From the NCBI RefSeq assembly GCF_016495725.1, contig NZ_CP054705.1:3410001-3474000 (forward strand): DNA of 64,000 nt, written 5' to 3'. The first letter of the stretch is position 1, and each line of letters opens with the position of its first letter. The DNA comes from Salicibibacter cibarius (lineage in GTDB: Bacteria > Bacillota > Bacilli > Bacillales > Marinococcaceae). This document shows positions 1 through 9,971 of the stretch, one piece after another. Made by a program: the position numbers and the translations under genes. The notes beneath the pieces were generated by a model. That model was not told where the DNA came from. It saw only the letters and a program-made list of their open reading frames with translations, and did not search any database.

Positions 1-325
1 TTCTTTTCGTAACATTGAGCGCCGCCAATGCACCCGGCTGCACGACACCAACGACCGGTATCGGCAGTCGTTCCCGCACTTCGTCAAGAACGACGGCTGT
101 GGCTGTATTGCACGCAATAATGAGCATTTTAATATTTTCATTTACAAGGTGGTCAATCATCTGCCAAGTGAACAGCCGAACCTCTTCTGCCGACCTCGGC
201 CCATATGGACAACGGGCAGTATCTCCAATATAAATCATAGGCTCTTTCGGTAGTTGACGGGCAATCTCCTCGGCGACGGTTAATCCCCCGATCCCTGAAT
301 CAATAATGCCGATTGGTGTATTCAA
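1..325 (-). CDS. racE: glutamate racemase, 3' part beyond window
   Basis: Glutamate racemase makes D-glutamate for peptidoglycan in the cytoplasm. The N-terminal ~108 residues are visible. Catalytic Asp9 lies in the IIDSGIGG motif and catalytic Cys72 in ACNTATA, as in the MurI/RacE family. I chose the TTG at 323-325 because the family's N-terminal beta strand starts there and GGAGAG lies just upstream. The gene runs off the left edge, so the C-terminal half is not seen. It follows the MarR gene with 13 bp between them, as racE follows ysmB in B. subtilis, so the two are probably cotranscribed. Confidence 0.93.
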   Translation of the reverse strand, partial: MNTPIGIIDSGIGGLTVAEEIARQLPKEPMIYIGDTARCPYGPRSAEEVRLFTWQMIDHLVNENIKMLIIACNTATAVVLDEVRERLPIPVVGVVQPGALAALNVTKR

Positions 326-338
326 TGTCTTTTCTCTC

Positions 339-773
339 CTATTGATCCTTTTCCATTTCCGCATGCAAGGAAGCCAACGTTTGTTGCAATTGATCAATTT
401 CTCTAACTGAAAAATGCGCTAAAATATCAGTTAAATAATCTTGTCGCTTTTGAATCACTTCCCGAATAATCTCTTTTCCATAATCCAAGATATGGACGCG
501 CACAACTCTGCGATCATGTCGGTCTTTCACACGTTCCACCATCCCGTTGCTTTCCAAACGGTCAACAAGGTCCGTGGTTGTGCTAAATGCCAAATACATT
601 TTCGCAGATAGTTCTCCTATAGTAAGATCGCCGCTTTCCTGCAAATATTGCAAAGCAATAAATTGAGGGGGAGTAATCGGAAAATGGTTTAATATTTCAC
701 GTCCTTGCTGTTTCACCATATAGGAAATGCGCCGGAGTGATTTTTCTATTCGTTCAACCCTTGCTTCCTCCAT
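339..773 (-). CDS. ysmB: MarR-family transcriptional regulator (YsmB-like)
   Basis: A 144-residue winged-helix MarR protein. Helices at about residues 50-80 form the HTH, and the wing holds the [10 protein letters not shown] motif typical of the family. The start ATG has AAAGGGGG upstream. Its position just before racE matches ysmB of B. subtilis, which is why I use that name; the ligand and targets are unknown. No operator is obvious upstream. It could instead regulate the adjacent ptsHI genes, but nothing in the sequence shows that. Confidence 0.85.
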   Translation of the reverse strand: MEEARVERIEKSLRRISYMVKQQGREILNHFPITPPQFIALQYLQESGDLTIGELSAKMYLAFSTTTDLVDRLESNGMVERVKDRHDRRVVRVHILDYGKEIIREVIQKRQDYLTDILAHFSVREIDQLQQTLASLHAEMEKDQ

Positions 774-852
774 GCAATCCCCCTTTACATATCGGGTTGG
801 CTAATCGAGTCCCCTTTATTTTCACTCTTTTTTCATAAAATTGCAAGGCAGT

Positions 853-876
853 CAAAAACGCCTGCCGAAGCAGGCG
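853..876 (-). terminator. Rho-independent terminator after ptsI
   Basis: A 7-bp GC-rich stem (859-865 with 870-876) closes on a TTCG tetraloop in the minus sense and is followed by a U-run. It sits directly after the ptsI stop codon. Confidence 0.85.
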
Positions 877-877
877 C

Positions 878-2596
878 CTATTTGATCTCGGCATGGACCA
901 ATTCTTTCACTTCATCTGCTGTACCGCAGACCAAGGCACGTTCAACCAATGCTCGTGCATCGTTCCCACTTAACGTTCTCATAAGGCTTCGAGCGGGTAA
1001 AATAGAGCTGGCACTCATGCTGAATTCATCCAAGCCCATCCCCAACAATATTGGAAGAGCCGTTTCCTCACCGGCCATTTCCCCGCACATTCCCGTCCAT
1101 TTGCCTTCCGCGTGAGACGCATCAATCACATTTTTAATTAATTGCAACACCGCGGGATGATACGGTTGATATAGATGAGACACACGCTCGCTCATACGGT
1201 CGGCGGCCAGTGTGTATTGCACCAGATCATTGGTTCCGATGCTAAAAAAATCTACTTCTTTTGCAAATGATGCAGCCGCAACAGCGGTGGAAGGAATTTC
1301 GACCATAATCCCGACCGATACTTGGGAATCGAAAGAAAACCCTTCATCGGTTAACCGTTTCTTTTCTTCTTCGACAAGTCCTTTTGCCGCGCGAAATTCT
1401 TCTAGTGTTGCTACCATCGGAAACATGATTTTCAGGTTTCCGTAATGACTCGCGCGAAGCAATGCCCGCAGCTGAGTGCGAAACATATCGGTTTTTTCCA
1501 GACAGAGCCGAAGGGCACGAAATCCAAGAAACGGGTTCAACTCTTCAGGGAGATCAAGATACGGGAGATTTTTGTCTCCTCCGATGTCCAAGGTGCGGAT
1601 GACGACCGGAGCACCATTCATTCGTTCGACAACGGTCCGATAGGCTTCAAACTGTTCCTCTTCTCCCGGAAAACTGTCCCGTCCCATGTAAAGAAACTCC
1701 GTGCGGTAGAGACCGATCCCTTCCGCGCCGTTCTCGAGCACCCCCCTCATGTCATCGGGAGTACCGATATTGGCGGCCAGCTCCACACACTCCCCATCTG
1801 CGGTAACGGATGGCTCACCAACTAGTTTTTTCTGCTTTGCTTTCTCTTCCGCAAGCTTTTGTTGCCGCTCACGATACGTGTTCAACGTAGATTCATCGGG
1901 ATTGATAAAGACTTCCCCATTGGCACCGTCCACGATAAGGAGATCCCCGTTCTGTACGACGGAAGTAATTTTTCGTGTTCCAACGACCGCCGGAATCTCC
2001 AATGAACGGGCCATGATCGCGGAATGAGACGTTCTGCCGCCGATATTAGTCACAAAACCGAGCGTATACTGCCGATCCAGTTGCACGGTATCCGATGGCG
2101 TTAAATCATGGGATATGATAATCACTTCTTCGTCTATAGCAGCAAAGCTCGTATTCTCCACTCCTGCAAGATGCAAAAGCACACGTTGGGAAACGTCTCT
2201 AATATCAGCGGCCCGTTCCCGCATATACGCATTATCCATGTCTTCAAACATTTGTATGTACATGGAAGAAACCTCTTGGAGCGCAAACGAAGCGTTGACA
2301 CCGTCATCTTTTATTTTGGATTCGACAGCATCGATTAATTCCGGATCTTCCAGAACGAGGATATGAGCGGAAAAAATCTCAGCATTTTCTTCCCCTTGCT
2401 GAACAAGCGTCTTTTCCCGAATTGTCTCCAATTCCCTCTTCGCTTTATCCAGAGCTTCCCGAAATCGCGTGGATTCCTCTTCAACATCCGAGACCGTTCC
2501 CTTTTGAATGTTCAAATCCGGTTGCTCGAGGAGGAATGCATGTCCGATGGCTATGCCGTTGGACGCGGCTATCCCTTTTATATGATCCGTCATCAT
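878..2596 (-). CDS. ptsI: phosphoenolpyruvate-protein phosphotransferase (PTS enzyme I)
   Basis: Enzyme I takes phosphate from PEP and passes it to HPr, the first step of sugar uptake by the PTS. The protein is 572 residues, the usual length. The phosphorylated His191 lies in [12 protein letters not shown], followed by the C-terminal PEP-binding TIM-barrel with the conserved [11 protein letters not shown] motif. Its ATG overlaps the ptsH stop codon by 4 bases (ATGA), so translation is probably coupled. In B. subtilis ptsHI lies elsewhere, next to ptsG; here it sits between gerE and the MarR gene. Confidence 0.97.
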   Translation of the reverse strand: MMTDHIKGIAASNGIAIGHAFLLEQPDLNIQKGTVSDVEEESTRFREALDKAKRELETIREKTLVQQGEENAEIFSAHILVLEDPELIDAVESKIKDDGVNASFALQEVSSMYIQMFEDMDNAYMRERAADIRDVSQRVLLHLAGVENTSFAAIDEEVIIISHDLTPSDTVQLDRQYTLGFVTNIGGRTSHSAIMARSLEIPAVVGTRKITSVVQNGDLLIVDGANGEVFINPDESTLNTYRERQQKLAEEKAKQKKLVGEPSVTADGECVELAANIGTPDDMRGVLENGAEGIGLYRTEFLYMGRDSFPGEEEQFEAYRTVVERMNGAPVVIRTLDIGGDKNLPYLDLPEELNPFLGFRALRLCLEKTDMFRTQLRALLRASHYGNLKIMFPMVATLEEFRAAKGLVEEEKKRLTDEGFSFDSQVSVGIMVEIPSTAVAAASFAKEVDFFSIGTNDLVQYTLAADRMSERVSHLYQPYHPAVLQLIKNVIDASHAEGKWTGMCGEMAGEETALPILLGMGLDEFSMSASSILPARSLMRTLSGNDARALVERALVCGTADEVKELVHAEIK

Positions 2597-2856
2597 TCTC
2601 CCAATCCTTCTTGGATCGTGTTTGTGAGTGCTTCCATTGCTTCTTCCTCATCGTTTCCATCCACGGTAACGAGAATTTCGCCGCCTTTCCCTACGCCCAG
2701 TGACATGACGCCCATAATCGATTTAAGATTCACAGACTTTCCTTTCGATTCAACCGTAATTTCCGAAGCAAATTGACCGGCTTTATTCACCAAGTTTGTG
2801 GCCGGACGCGCATGTAACCCTGTTTCTGCGGTAATGGTAAATGTTTTTTGTTTCAT
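2593..2856 (-). CDS. ptsH: phosphocarrier protein HPr
   Basis: HPr carries phosphate from enzyme I to sugar-specific EII proteins and, when phosphorylated on serine, acts with CcpA in catabolite repression. The 87 residues contain His15 in GLHARPA and Ser46 in the NLKSIMG segment, both regulatory phosphorylation sites of Gram-positive HPr. An upstream in-frame ATG would add 17 residues. I chose the internal ATG because AAAGGAG lies at ideal distance and the family starts there. It forms an operon with ptsI. Confidence 0.97.
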   Translation of the reverse strand: MKQKTFTITAETGLHARPATNLVNKAGQFASEITVESKGKSVNLKSIMGVMSLGVGKGGEILVTVDGNDEEEAMEALTNTIQEGLGE

Positions 2857-2989
2857 GTATGTCGTCTCCTTTGTCAATGCAAATCGTTTCTTATACGTAC
2901 TTGTCATATTTTATTATAGATGCACCGATAAAACAAGGCACAAAGATTCCTATCAGCTTTGACAGAGACTCGGCTTTTCGTTATCACGG

Positions 2990-3293
2990 GAAACCCAAGC
3001 ATCGTTTACACTAGTAGTCTATATCAGAAGTTCTTTCCAAAACTCCTATTCAAATATCTCCCGATTCTTCGAAGACTGATCGGGGCTAAAAACTGCATTT
3101 TGAATTCTCAGTTGCTGTGGTTGATCATCGTTTGGCTGGATTTTTGTGCAAGAAAGCATTTTTGAAACGTTGCACTAGTGCAGAACGCCTGATTGACACG
3201 GGACCCACCCTTTTGCACGACTTGTCCCACACTATGGAGGCCAAAATGCTGCAGAAGAAAAGGCTTTTGAAAAACTACACTAGTCGTCCGCCA
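2990..3293. repeat. three degenerate ACTAGT-centred repeats in the ptsH-gerE gap
   Basis: The ~565-bp gap between ptsH and gerE holds no convincing gene. ACTAGT occurs at 3010, 3174 and 3279. The last two sit in a shared context: AAGAAA, then a purine-rich stretch, then GCTTTTGAAA-like sequence, then CACTAGT. Copies 2 and 3 are 105 bp apart, about twice 52 bp. They could be decayed members of an intergenic repeat family. I do not recognise a function. Confidence 0.4.
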
Positions 3294-3310
3294 CTTTTTT
3301 CCCTGACACT

Positions 3311-3339
3311 CACCGAAGGGCTTCTATAAACATACGATA
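3311..3339 (+). promoter_or_regulatory. probable sigma-K promoter of gerE
   Basis: CATACGATA at 3331-3339 fits the sigma-K -10 consensus CATAnnnTA exactly, and an AC at 3312-3313 is 17 bp upstream. gerE of B. subtilis is transcribed by sigma-K late in the mother cell. This would leave a leader of about 75 nt before the GTG start. Confidence 0.65.
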
Positions 3340-3423
3340 TGATGACTAAAATCTTTCTTCCGTATGTCCAATTGTATTAAGACGCGCACCAAAGGTGGCC
3401 TGGATAGAAAGGGTGACACGAGA

Positions 3424-3648
3424 GTGAAGGACCTGGAACGTGCTCCTCGTTCCCTTTTAACAAAAAGGGAAAAAGAAGTCTTTGACCTTCTTGTCAAAGA
3501 CCAAACAACAAAGGAGATCGCCGGACAGCTTTACATTAGCGAAAAAACAGTCCGAAACCATATCTCAAACGCCATGCAAAAATTAGGTGTTAAAGGACGT
3601 TCACAAGCAGTCATCGAATTAATACGTCTTGGCGAAATCCAGATTTAA
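3424..3648 (+). CDS. gerE: late sporulation regulator GerE
   Basis: GerE is a small LuxR-type DNA-binding protein that controls spore-coat genes in the mother cell. The product is exactly 74 residues, the known GerE length, if it starts at the GTG at 3424. An upstream ATG at 3364 would add 20 residues with no family support and no ribosome site. Residues 10-74 form the helix-turn-helix with KEIAGQLYISEKTVRNH, very close to B. subtilis GerE. AAAGGG lies upstream of the GTG. The gene is divergent from ptsHI and convergent with sdhB. Confidence 0.96.
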   Translation: MKDLERAPRSLLTKREKEVFDLLVKDQTTKEIAGQLYISEKTVRNHISNAMQKLGVKGRSQAVIELIRLGEIQI

Positions 3649-3654
3649 TGAGTG

Positions 3655-3684
3655 CCGGCTTTCGGTGGAAGGCCGGGCTTTTTC
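3655..3684 (+). terminator. terminator after gerE
   Basis: CCGGCTTC pairs with GAAGGCCGG around a short loop, followed by a T-run at 3679-3683, just after the gerE stop codon. Confidence 0.7.
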
Positions 3685-3720
3685 ATATTTTTTCTCAACG
3701 GAAAAAATATCCTCATTGAA

Positions 3721-3754
3721 AATACGGATGCCCACGGATGGGCATCCGTATTTT
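3721..3754. terminator. bidirectional terminator between gerE and sdhB
   Basis: A perfect 14-bp stem (3721-3734 with 3739-3752) and 4-base loop lies between the convergent gerE and sdhB genes. A T-run follows on the plus strand; AT pairs at the stem base serve the minus strand. It probably ends the sdhCAB transcript. Confidence 0.85.
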
Positions 3755-4513
3755 TTATTGACCGCCTCCGAAGAAGTTCTTAAACGCTTGTAACGTTTGA
3801 TCCCGGTTGAGCGCTGCAATGGATGTTGTGAGCGGGATGCCTTTCGGACAAGACTCCACACAGTTTTGGGAGTTGCCGCAGTTCTGCAAACCGCCTTCTC
3901 CCATCAACGCGTTCAAGCGGTCCGGCTTATTCATTTCACCGGTCGGGTGGGCGTTAAAGAGACGAACCTGTGACACGGCCGCCGGCCCGATGAATTCCGA
4001 GTTGCTATTGACATTCGGGCAAGCTTCCAAACAAACGCCGCATGTCATGCATTTGGATAATTCATATGCCCATTGGCGCCGGTTTTCGGCAATTCGTGGT
4101 CCCGGTCCAAGGTCATAGGTGCCGTCAATCGGAATCCATGCTTTCACTTTCTTCAAGGAATCGAACATACGGCTACGGTCAACGATGAGATCCCGCACGA
4201 CCGGAAAAGTTTTCATCGGCTCCAGGCGAATCGGTTGCTCAAAATCATCGATAAGCGCCGTGCAAGATTGTTGGGGTTTCCCGTTGATGATCATCGAGCA
4301 TGCCCCGCACACTTCTTCCAAACAATTCATGTCCCAGACGACAGGTTTTGATTCTTTTCCATCGGTGGTAACAGGATTACGGCGAATCTCCATTAACGCG
4401 CTGATCACATTCATGTTCGGTTTATATTCAATTTCAAATTCTTCGTTGTAGGGTTGATCATCCGGGCTGTCTTGGCGAGTGATGACAAAGCGAATTGTTT
4501 GTTGGTCGCTCAT
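3755..4513 (-). CDS. sdhB: succinate dehydrogenase iron-sulfur subunit
   Basis: SdhB passes electrons from the flavoprotein to cytochrome b558 in complex II. Its 252 residues carry the three cluster motifs: Cys64, 69, 72 and 84 for [2Fe-2S]; Cys155, 158, 161 and 165 for [4Fe-4S]; and Cys212, 218 and 222 for [3Fe-4S]. The start overlaps the sdhA stop by 4 bases. It is the last gene of the sdhCAB operon, ended by the strong hairpin at 3721-3754. Confidence 0.97.
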   Translation of the reverse strand: MSDQQTIRFVITRQDSPDDQPYNEEFEIEYKPNMNVISALMEIRRNPVTTDGKESKPVVWDMNCLEEVCGACSMIINGKPQQSCTALIDDFEQPIRLEPMKTFPVVRDLIVDRSRMFDSLKKVKAWIPIDGTYDLGPGPRIAENRRQWAYELSKCMTCGVCLEACPNVNSNSEFIGPAAVSQVRLFNAHPTGEMNKPDRLNALMGEGGLQNCGNSQNCVESCPKGIPLTTSIAALNRDQTLQAFKNFFGGGQ

Positions 4514-6291
4514 GATTTTCCAGCTCCTTGTTGCTCTGTCGTTTTATTCTTGGAGTAGTCTCTCTTTCTCGGTTTGATCAACGATACGTCCACATCTTCA
4601 TATTCAATGGCCGGGCTTTTTTTCGACGAATCATACTTGGCTTTTGTCGTCTTTAAAAATTCTTCGTCGTTACGGTCCGGGTACTCAGGCTTGAAGTGGG
4701 CGCCGCGGCTTTCATTTCGGTGGTAAGCGCCCATCGTAATGACACGTGCCAAATCGAGCATCCCTTTCATTTGACGGGCAAATGGCGCGGCTTGATTGCT
4801 CCAACGTGCAGTATCGTGCATATTAAGATCTCCCATTCGCTCCTGAAGCTCCTGAAGTTTGTCGTCGGTTCTGAGGAGATTTTCATTTTCACGCACAACG
4901 GTGACATTATCGGTCATCAAATTGCCGAGCTCTTTATGAAGATTATACGCGTTTTCTTTCCCATCGCTTTTAAGGATGTTCTCATATTCTTCATTGACCT
5001 TTTTCACCTCATCATCATAAAGGGAAGAGGAAAGATCTTCGGCTGATTTATCCAACCCTTGAATGTATTCCACTGCTTTCGGACCGGCAACCATGCCGCC
5101 ATAGATCGCCGACAGTAGCGAATTGGCACCGAGCCGGTTCGCGCCATGCTGGGAAAAATCACATTCACCGGCCGCAAAAAGTCCGGGGATATTCGTCATT
5201 TGGTCGTAGTCGACCCAGAGACCACCCATGGAGTAATGAACAGCAGGGAAAATTTTCATCGGCACTTTCCGAGGATCATCGCCCATAAATTTCTCATAGA
5301 TTTCCATGATCCCGCCGAGTTTCACATCGAGCTCATGGGCATCTTTATGGGAAAGGTCGAGATAAACCATATTTTCGCCGTTAATCCCCAGTTTCTGCTC
5401 CACACACACATCGAAAATTTCACGGGTCGCGATATCGCGGGGCACAAGATTGCCATACGCCGGGTATTTTTCTTCCAGGAAGTACCATGGTTTGTTATCT
5501 TTATATGTCCATATGCGGCCGCCTTCTCCGCGTGCCGATTCGCTCATGAGACGTAATTTATCATCGCCGGGGATGGCTGTCGGGTGGATTTGTATAAATT
5601 CGCCATTGGCATAATAAACCCCTTGCTCATATAATTTGGCAGCTGCAAAACCTGTATTGATCATAGAATTCGTAGATTTGCCAAAGATAATTCCCGGACC
5701 GCCCGTAGCTATAATCACGGCATCTGCCCGAAAGCTTTGCGTTTCCATGGACGTTAAATTTTGAGCGGTAATGCCTCGGCAGCGTCCATCATCATCGATC
5801 ACCGCTGAGGTAAACTCCCAATTCTCATATTTTTGAACGAGACCGTTCACTTCGTGGCGACGCACCTGCTCATCCAACGCGTAGAGCAATTGCTGGCCTG
5901 TCGTCGCGCCCGCGTAAGCGGTACGGTGATATTGCGTACCCCCGAAGCGGCGGAAGTCCAACAAACCTTCGGGACTGCGGTTAAACATGACACCCATACG
6001 ATCCAACAGGTGGATAATGCTAGGTGCCGCGTCCGTCATCGCTTTTACAGGCGGCTGATTCGCGAGGTAGTCTCCCCCGTACAACGTGTCATCAAAGTGT
6101 TCCCAAGGAGAATCACCTTCCCCTTTCGTATTTACGGCACCGTTTATGCCCCCCTGGGCACAAACGGAATGCGATCGTTTCACCGGTACAATGGAGAACA
6201 AATCTACATTTATGCCCGCTTCCGCGGCTTTAATTGTTGCCATCAAACCGGCGAGCCCGCCTCCGACAACAATAATATTTTCTTTGCTCAT
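4510..6291 (-). CDS. sdhA: succinate dehydrogenase flavoprotein subunit
   Basis: SdhA oxidises succinate to fumarate in the TCA cycle. Its 593 residues begin with the FAD-binding GGGLAG motif. His41 in the RSHSVCAQGG segment is the usual covalent FAD attachment site. It lies between sdhC (13 bp upstream) and sdhB (4-base overlap). The C-terminal ~20 residues are Lys/Glu-rich and variable in the family. Confidence 0.97.
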   Translation of the reverse strand: MSKENIIVVGGGLAGLMATIKAAEAGINVDLFSIVPVKRSHSVCAQGGINGAVNTKGEGDSPWEHFDDTLYGGDYLANQPPVKAMTDAAPSIIHLLDRMGVMFNRSPEGLLDFRRFGGTQYHRTAYAGATTGQQLLYALDEQVRRHEVNGLVQKYENWEFTSAVIDDDGRCRGITAQNLTSMETQSFRADAVIIATGGPGIIFGKSTNSMINTGFAAAKLYEQGVYYANGEFIQIHPTAIPGDDKLRLMSESARGEGGRIWTYKDNKPWYFLEEKYPAYGNLVPRDIATREIFDVCVEQKLGINGENMVYLDLSHKDAHELDVKLGGIMEIYEKFMGDDPRKVPMKIFPAVHYSMGGLWVDYDQMTNIPGLFAAGECDFSQHGANRLGANSLLSAIYGGMVAGPKAVEYIQGLDKSAEDLSSSLYDDEVKKVNEEYENILKSDGKENAYNLHKELGNLMTDNVTVVRENENLLRTDDKLQELQERMGDLNMHDTARWSNQAAPFARQMKGMLDLARVITMGAYHRNESRGAHFKPEYPDRNDEEFLKTTKAKYDSSKKSPAIEYEDVDVSLIKPRKRDYSKNKTTEQQGAGKS

Positions 6292-6304
6292 GAACTCCCA
6301 CTCC

Positions 6305-6934
6305 TTACATGTTTGCTAGTCCGGGGTCAATAAATGCCAAGATGGCACGAACGCCGATGAATGATAATACGAGGAACACCCCTAGACTCACGTATGTCAT
6401 GATTTGTTGTGAACGGGGAGAAACTGTGATTCCCCAAGTGACGGCAAACGACCACAGTCCGTTGGAAAAATGGAACGTCGCGGCCAGTACGCCTGCAAAA
6501 TAAAAAACGAGCATAAACGGACTGCTTAATATGTCTGCCATCATATCATAGTTAACCTCTGCGCCAAACTGCGCCTGAATCCTCGTTTCCCATACGTGCC
6601 AACTGATAAAGATGAGCAGAAAAATCCCGGTGATCCGTTGGATTAAAAACATAACGTTACGGAAAAAGCCGAACCTACGGGTATTGTTCTTACCGGAAAA
6701 TGTAATGTAAATGCCGTAAATAGCATGGTATAGAAGCGGCAAGAAGATGAAAAGGATCTCCAATGCGTAACGAAACGGTAAATTTTCCATAAAGTTTGCG
6801 GCCGTGTTAAAAGAACTTGCGCCATAAACCGCAAAATGGTTCACTAATAAATGCTGAATAAGAAATGCACCCACCGGAATAACACCGAGCAGCGAATGCA
6901 ATCTGCGATTCATGAACTCCTGATTCTGAGGCAT
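6305..6934 (-). CDS. sdhC: succinate dehydrogenase cytochrome b558 subunit
   Basis: SdhC anchors complex II in the membrane and binds two haems for transfer to menaquinone. The 209 residues show five hydrophobic segments with conserved His residues (for example LLGVIPVGAFLIQHLLVNH near the N-terminus), like B. subtilis SdhC (~202 residues). GAGGGGAGC precedes the ATG. It heads the operon, and a two-hairpin repeat sits 56 bp upstream of the start. Confidence 0.95.
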   Translation of the reverse strand: MPQNQEFMNRRLHSLLGVIPVGAFLIQHLLVNHFAVYGASSFNTAANFMENLPFRYALEILFIFLPLLYHAIYGIYITFSGKNNTRRFGFFRNVMFLIQRITGIFLLIFISWHVWETRIQAQFGAEVNYDMMADILSSPFMLVFYFAGVLAATFHFSNGLWSFAVTWGITVSPRSQQIMTYVSLGVFLVLSFIGVRAILAFIDPGLANM

Positions 6935-6990
6935 CGATTAAGCTCCCCTCTATATTGCTTGCTTGTTTCATTTAGGATTAAAAACGATTC

Positions 6991-7083
6991 TTAGAAAACT
7001 TGGCTTTTCGCCAAGCCTTTATGGCGAAAAGCCTTAGTTGCACTTATGTAGGTAAGAAAGTTGATTTATACTTTCTTACCTAC
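6991..7083 (-). repeat. two-hairpin dispersed repeat, copy A1
   Basis: First hairpin: GGCTTTTCGCCA pairs with TGGCGAAAAGCC. Second hairpin: TAGGTAAGAAAG pairs with CTTTCTTACCTA around the loop TTGATTTATA. Near-identical copies occur at 9723, 32476, 37768 and 40942, with shorter relatives at 27893 and 60339. It lies in the sdhC 5' region; the minus-sense strand is the sdhC transcript. Confidence 0.9.
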
Positions 7084-7403
7084 CAAAAAACGACGCGTTT
7101 CTCTTCTTTTAAATAATCTCTCTAGTCTCCTATCCTTTTTCTCTATAGATTCCTCCTTTTCGACACTGAACATGCACGGCGCTACAAGGTGGCCCCGTGA
7201 ATCTTAAACGCATGGCTGTTGGCACCTTTAGACCAAGTATGTAATCTAATGAAGTCACACGTTCGTTCATCATTCCGACAATTTTATTGTACGCTTGCTC
7301 TCATTTATCGTCAAGAATCTCACTCGATGCCCAACGTTTTGACGGGAATGGTTTTGATCGAAAAAATTCGCGCTTATGTATAGTCTTCTTTTTCGTTAAC
7401 GCT
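7084..7403. other. intergenic DNA between sdhC and yslB, no gene seen
   Basis: AT-rich intergenic sequence that should hold the divergent promoters of sdhC and yslB. I see no start codon with a ribosome site, no repeat unit and no clear sdhC promoter. Confidence 0.5.
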
Positions 7404-7409
7404 TATAAT
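7404..7409 (+). promoter_or_regulatory. -10 element of the yslB promoter
   Basis: A perfect TATAAT 25 bp upstream of the yslB GTG. The -35 region (around 7381) is poor. It overlaps an ATG at 7408 that would otherwise be the longest start, which argues for the later GTG. Confidence 0.5.
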
Positions 7410-7434
7410 GGAAAAAGAAAGTGGGGAGGATTGT

Positions 7435-7836
7435 GTGTCAGAAACAGGTCGAAAATACAGTGATTATGGATACGAATTACTTAGGAAAACCTTGTTGCCG
7501 GAACTACTTAATGAAGATCATGATGCCATTATGTACTGGGGAGGGAAATTACTGGCCCGTAAAAACCCTCTCGATGACATAGAAGAAATTCCGCCGTTTT
7601 TCGAACGCGCGGGTTGGGGAAAAATTGAAAAACAGAAGGAAGGCAAAAATCAATGGAAATACGAATTACAGTTAATGAGCGATGAAAAAAATCCTGGGTT
7701 TTCCAGGCACTTGGAAGCGGGATTTTTAGCCGGGCAATTCGAACTCCTTTACGGAACAGTAGCGGAAACAACAATGGAAAAAAAACGAAACGGAATCAAA
7801 CTCCACGTCTACATTGATCCGTTTCGAGAACGTTAA
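7435..7836 (+). CDS. yslB: YslB family protein (DUF2507)
   Basis: A 133-residue soluble protein with the fold signature of the YslB/DUF2507 family: an N-terminal YGYELLRKTLLPELL helix, then a LYWxGKxLARK-like segment and a central PPFFERAGWG. The function is unknown; the family is related to heme-NO/V4R-type domains. I start it at the GTG at 7435 behind GGGGAGGA, because the ATG at 7408 is inside the -10 box. In B. subtilis yslB lies between lysC and sdhC; here lysC is absent between yslB and uvrC. Confidence 0.85.
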   Translation: MSETGRKYSDYGYELLRKTLLPELLNEDHDAIMYWGGKLLARKNPLDDIEEIPPFFERAGWGKIEKQKEGKNQWKYELQLMSDEKNPGFSRHLEAGFLAGQFELLYGTVAETTMEKKRNGIKLHVYIDPFRER

Positions 7837-7866
7837 GGGCCTTTCAGTAGGCCCTTCACTTTTCTT
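7835..7866 (+). terminator. terminator between yslB and uvrC
   Basis: AAGGGCC (7835-7841) pairs with GGCCCTT (7850-7856), followed by an interrupted T-run. It overlaps the uvrC stop codon and mainly serves yslB. Confidence 0.55.
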
Positions 7867-9628
7867 GTAGCTTTTCCATTACAGCTCTCGCCACTTGATC
7901 GGGAATCGACGCCTGTCTAAAATCTTCAAGGCTCGCTTCCTTCATTTTTTTCATTGATCCGAAATGGCGTAACAATTTCCGCTTCCTTTTTTCACCGATG
8001 CCGGGGACATCATCCAGGACAGAAGAAAAGGCACTTTTGCTACGTGTTTGCCGATGAAAGCTTATGGCAAAACGATGGACTTCGTCCTGGATTCTTTGCA
8101 AGAGGTGAAACTCGTGGCTATCTCTCGGGAGCCGCACCGGGTTTGCATATTCCCCAAATAATAGCTGCGATGTTTTGTGCTTATCGTCTTTTGCCATGCC
8201 CGCGACGGGCAATGGCAAATTAAGCTCATCTTGCAAGACACTGATCGCCGCTGACAACTGCCCTTGTCCTCCATCGACGAGCACCAAATCGGGCAAGGGA
8301 GCTTCTTCCCGGAGCAAGCGCAGGTAACGTCTGCGAATCACTTCTTTCATGGACGCGTAATCATCCGGCCCTTGCACGTCTTTGACACGATACTTGCGGT
8401 AATCTTTTTTGTACGGTTTTCCGTCAGCAAACACGACCATGGCCGATACGGGGTTCGTGCCCTGGATATTGGAATTGTCAAACGCCTCTATTCGATATGG
8501 AGGATCGATATCAAGCACTTCCCCGAGTTTTTCCACAGCTCGTACCGTTCGTGCTTCATCACGCTCGATAAGGTCAAAGCGTTCTTTCAAGGCCGCTTCC
8601 GCGTTTTTTGTCGCGAGCTCCAACAGTTCTTTTTTTTGCCCGCGTTTCGGTTCCAACACTTTAATGCCGAGCATCTCCCTCATGTATGCTGCAGAGTCAC
8701 TCGGAGGAACAATGATTTCTTTCGGCTTGAGATGGTTGTCATCCCAATAAAATTGCCCGACAAACGTCAAAAAATCCTCTTCCGGGGTTTGATAAAAAGG
8801 AAACAGGGACACATCCCGCTCAATCAATTTCCCCTGCCGGACAAAAAAGACTTGCACACACATCCAACCCTTGTCATAAGCGTAGGCGAATACATCCCGA
8901 TTCGTCCCGTCGGTGGCCATCATCTTTTGTTTTTGCATGACAGCATCAATGTGCTCGATCTGATCACGCATTTCCTTTGCCCGCTCAAAGTTTAATTCTT
9001 CGGATGCTGCGTGCATTTTCTCTGCAAGCTCGGCGCGCACTTCGTGATGGCCATTATTTAAAAAACGCTGAATGTCATTTACGAGCGCTTCGTTCTTTTC
9101 TTGGGAGACCGGAAATTCGCAAGGAGCGAGACATTGGCCGATGTGATAATACAAACATACCCGATCCGGAAGCGTGCGGCATTTTCTGAGCGGATACAAC
9201 CGGTCCAACAGCTTTTTCGTTTCATTTGCCGCCAAAGCGTTTGGATAGGGACCAAAGTAGCGCCCGCCGTCTTTTTTCACTTGCCGCGTTTTAATGAGGC
9301 GGGGGTGTTTTTCGTTCGTAATTTTTAAATAAGGGTACGATTTGTCATCTTTGAGCATTACATTGTATTTAGGCTCGTATTTTTTGATCAAGTTCATTTC
9401 CAAAATCAACGCCTCGATATTGGAAGACGTCAATATATACTCGAAATCTTCGATTTGCGTGACGAGCGTCTGGGTTTTCGTATCATGGCTCCCGATGAAA
9501 TATGACCGCACCCGATTGCGAAGAACTTCCGCTTTGCCGACATAAATAACGACACCATTTTTGTCTTTCATTATATAACAGCCCGGATTTCTCGGAATCA
9601 CTTCGCTTTTTTGTTTCAATGATTGCAT
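7856..9628 (-). CDS. uvrC: excinuclease ABC subunit C
   Basis: UvrC makes the two incisions in nucleotide excision repair with UvrAB. The 590 residues show the GIY-YIG nuclease ([20 protein letters not shown] region), a central UVR motif (about 200-235), the C-terminal RNase-H-like nuclease with [11 protein letters not shown], and terminal helix-hairpin-helix motifs. I start at the ATG at 9626-9628 behind GGGAGGTGA. An earlier ATG would add 11 residues that do not belong to the family. A two-hairpin repeat lies about 95 bp upstream. Confidence 0.96.
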   Translation of the reverse strand: MQSLKQKSEVIPRNPGCYIMKDKNGVVIYVGKAEVLRNRVRSYFIGSHDTKTQTLVTQIEDFEYILTSSNIEALILEMNLIKKYEPKYNVMLKDDKSYPYLKITNEKHPRLIKTRQVKKDGGRYFGPYPNALAANETKKLLDRLYPLRKCRTLPDRVCLYYHIGQCLAPCEFPVSQEKNEALVNDIQRFLNNGHHEVRAELAEKMHAASEELNFERAKEMRDQIEHIDAVMQKQKMMATDGTNRDVFAYAYDKGWMCVQVFFVRQGKLIERDVSLFPFYQTPEEDFLTFVGQFYWDDNHLKPKEIIVPPSDSAAYMREMLGIKVLEPKRGQKKELLELATKNAEAALKERFDLIERDEARTVRAVEKLGEVLDIDPPYRIEAFDNSNIQGTNPVSAMVVFADGKPYKKDYRKYRVKDVQGPDDYASMKEVIRRRYLRLLREEAPLPDLVLVDGGQGQLSAAISVLQDELNLPLPVAGMAKDDKHKTSQLLFGEYANPVRLPRDSHEFHLLQRIQDEVHRFAISFHRQTRSKSAFSSVLDDVPGIGEKRKRKLLRHFGSMKKMKEASLEDFRQASIPDQVARAVMEKLQEK

Positions 9629-9722
9629 CGTCGTCACCTCCCATCTTTTTGGATATTCCATTCATTCCTTAAAAACCTTGGCGTTCCGCCAAGCGCGGAA
9701 GCCGGAAGATAACTCCCCGTTT

Positions 9723-9814
9723 TTAGAAAACTTGGCTTTTCGCCAAGCTTTTATGGCGAAAGCCTTAGTTACACTTATGTAGGTAAGAAAATTGATTTAT
9801 ACTTTCTTACCTAC
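9723..9814 (-). repeat. two-hairpin dispersed repeat, copy A2
   Basis: Same element as at 6991, with the loop TTGATTTATA and TAGGTAAG arms retained. Two stem positions have decayed. It lies upstream of uvrC. A partial, degenerate first hairpin is visible just before it at about 9675-9690. Confidence 0.88.
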
Positions 9815-9971
9815 CCAGAAAAGGCACTTTCCTGCTCCGGTCTCGGAAACCCGGCCGCCATTAAGCAAGAGGCTAACAGCCCGATTGGTTCCAACGCAAA
9901 GGATATGCGAATGTAACGTCAAAGTCCTTCCCCCATCGAAAAATGGTATCGCATCAATCGTCTAAGATGAA

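Noticed and set aside
2959-3329. Two overlapping plus-strand open frames between ptsH and gerE
   Set aside because: They have no ribosome site or homology and run through the ACTAGT repeats.
8264-8995. 243-residue plus-strand frame opposite uvrC
   Set aside because: It is a shadow of the uvrC coding sequence; the minus-strand UvrC domains are unambiguous.
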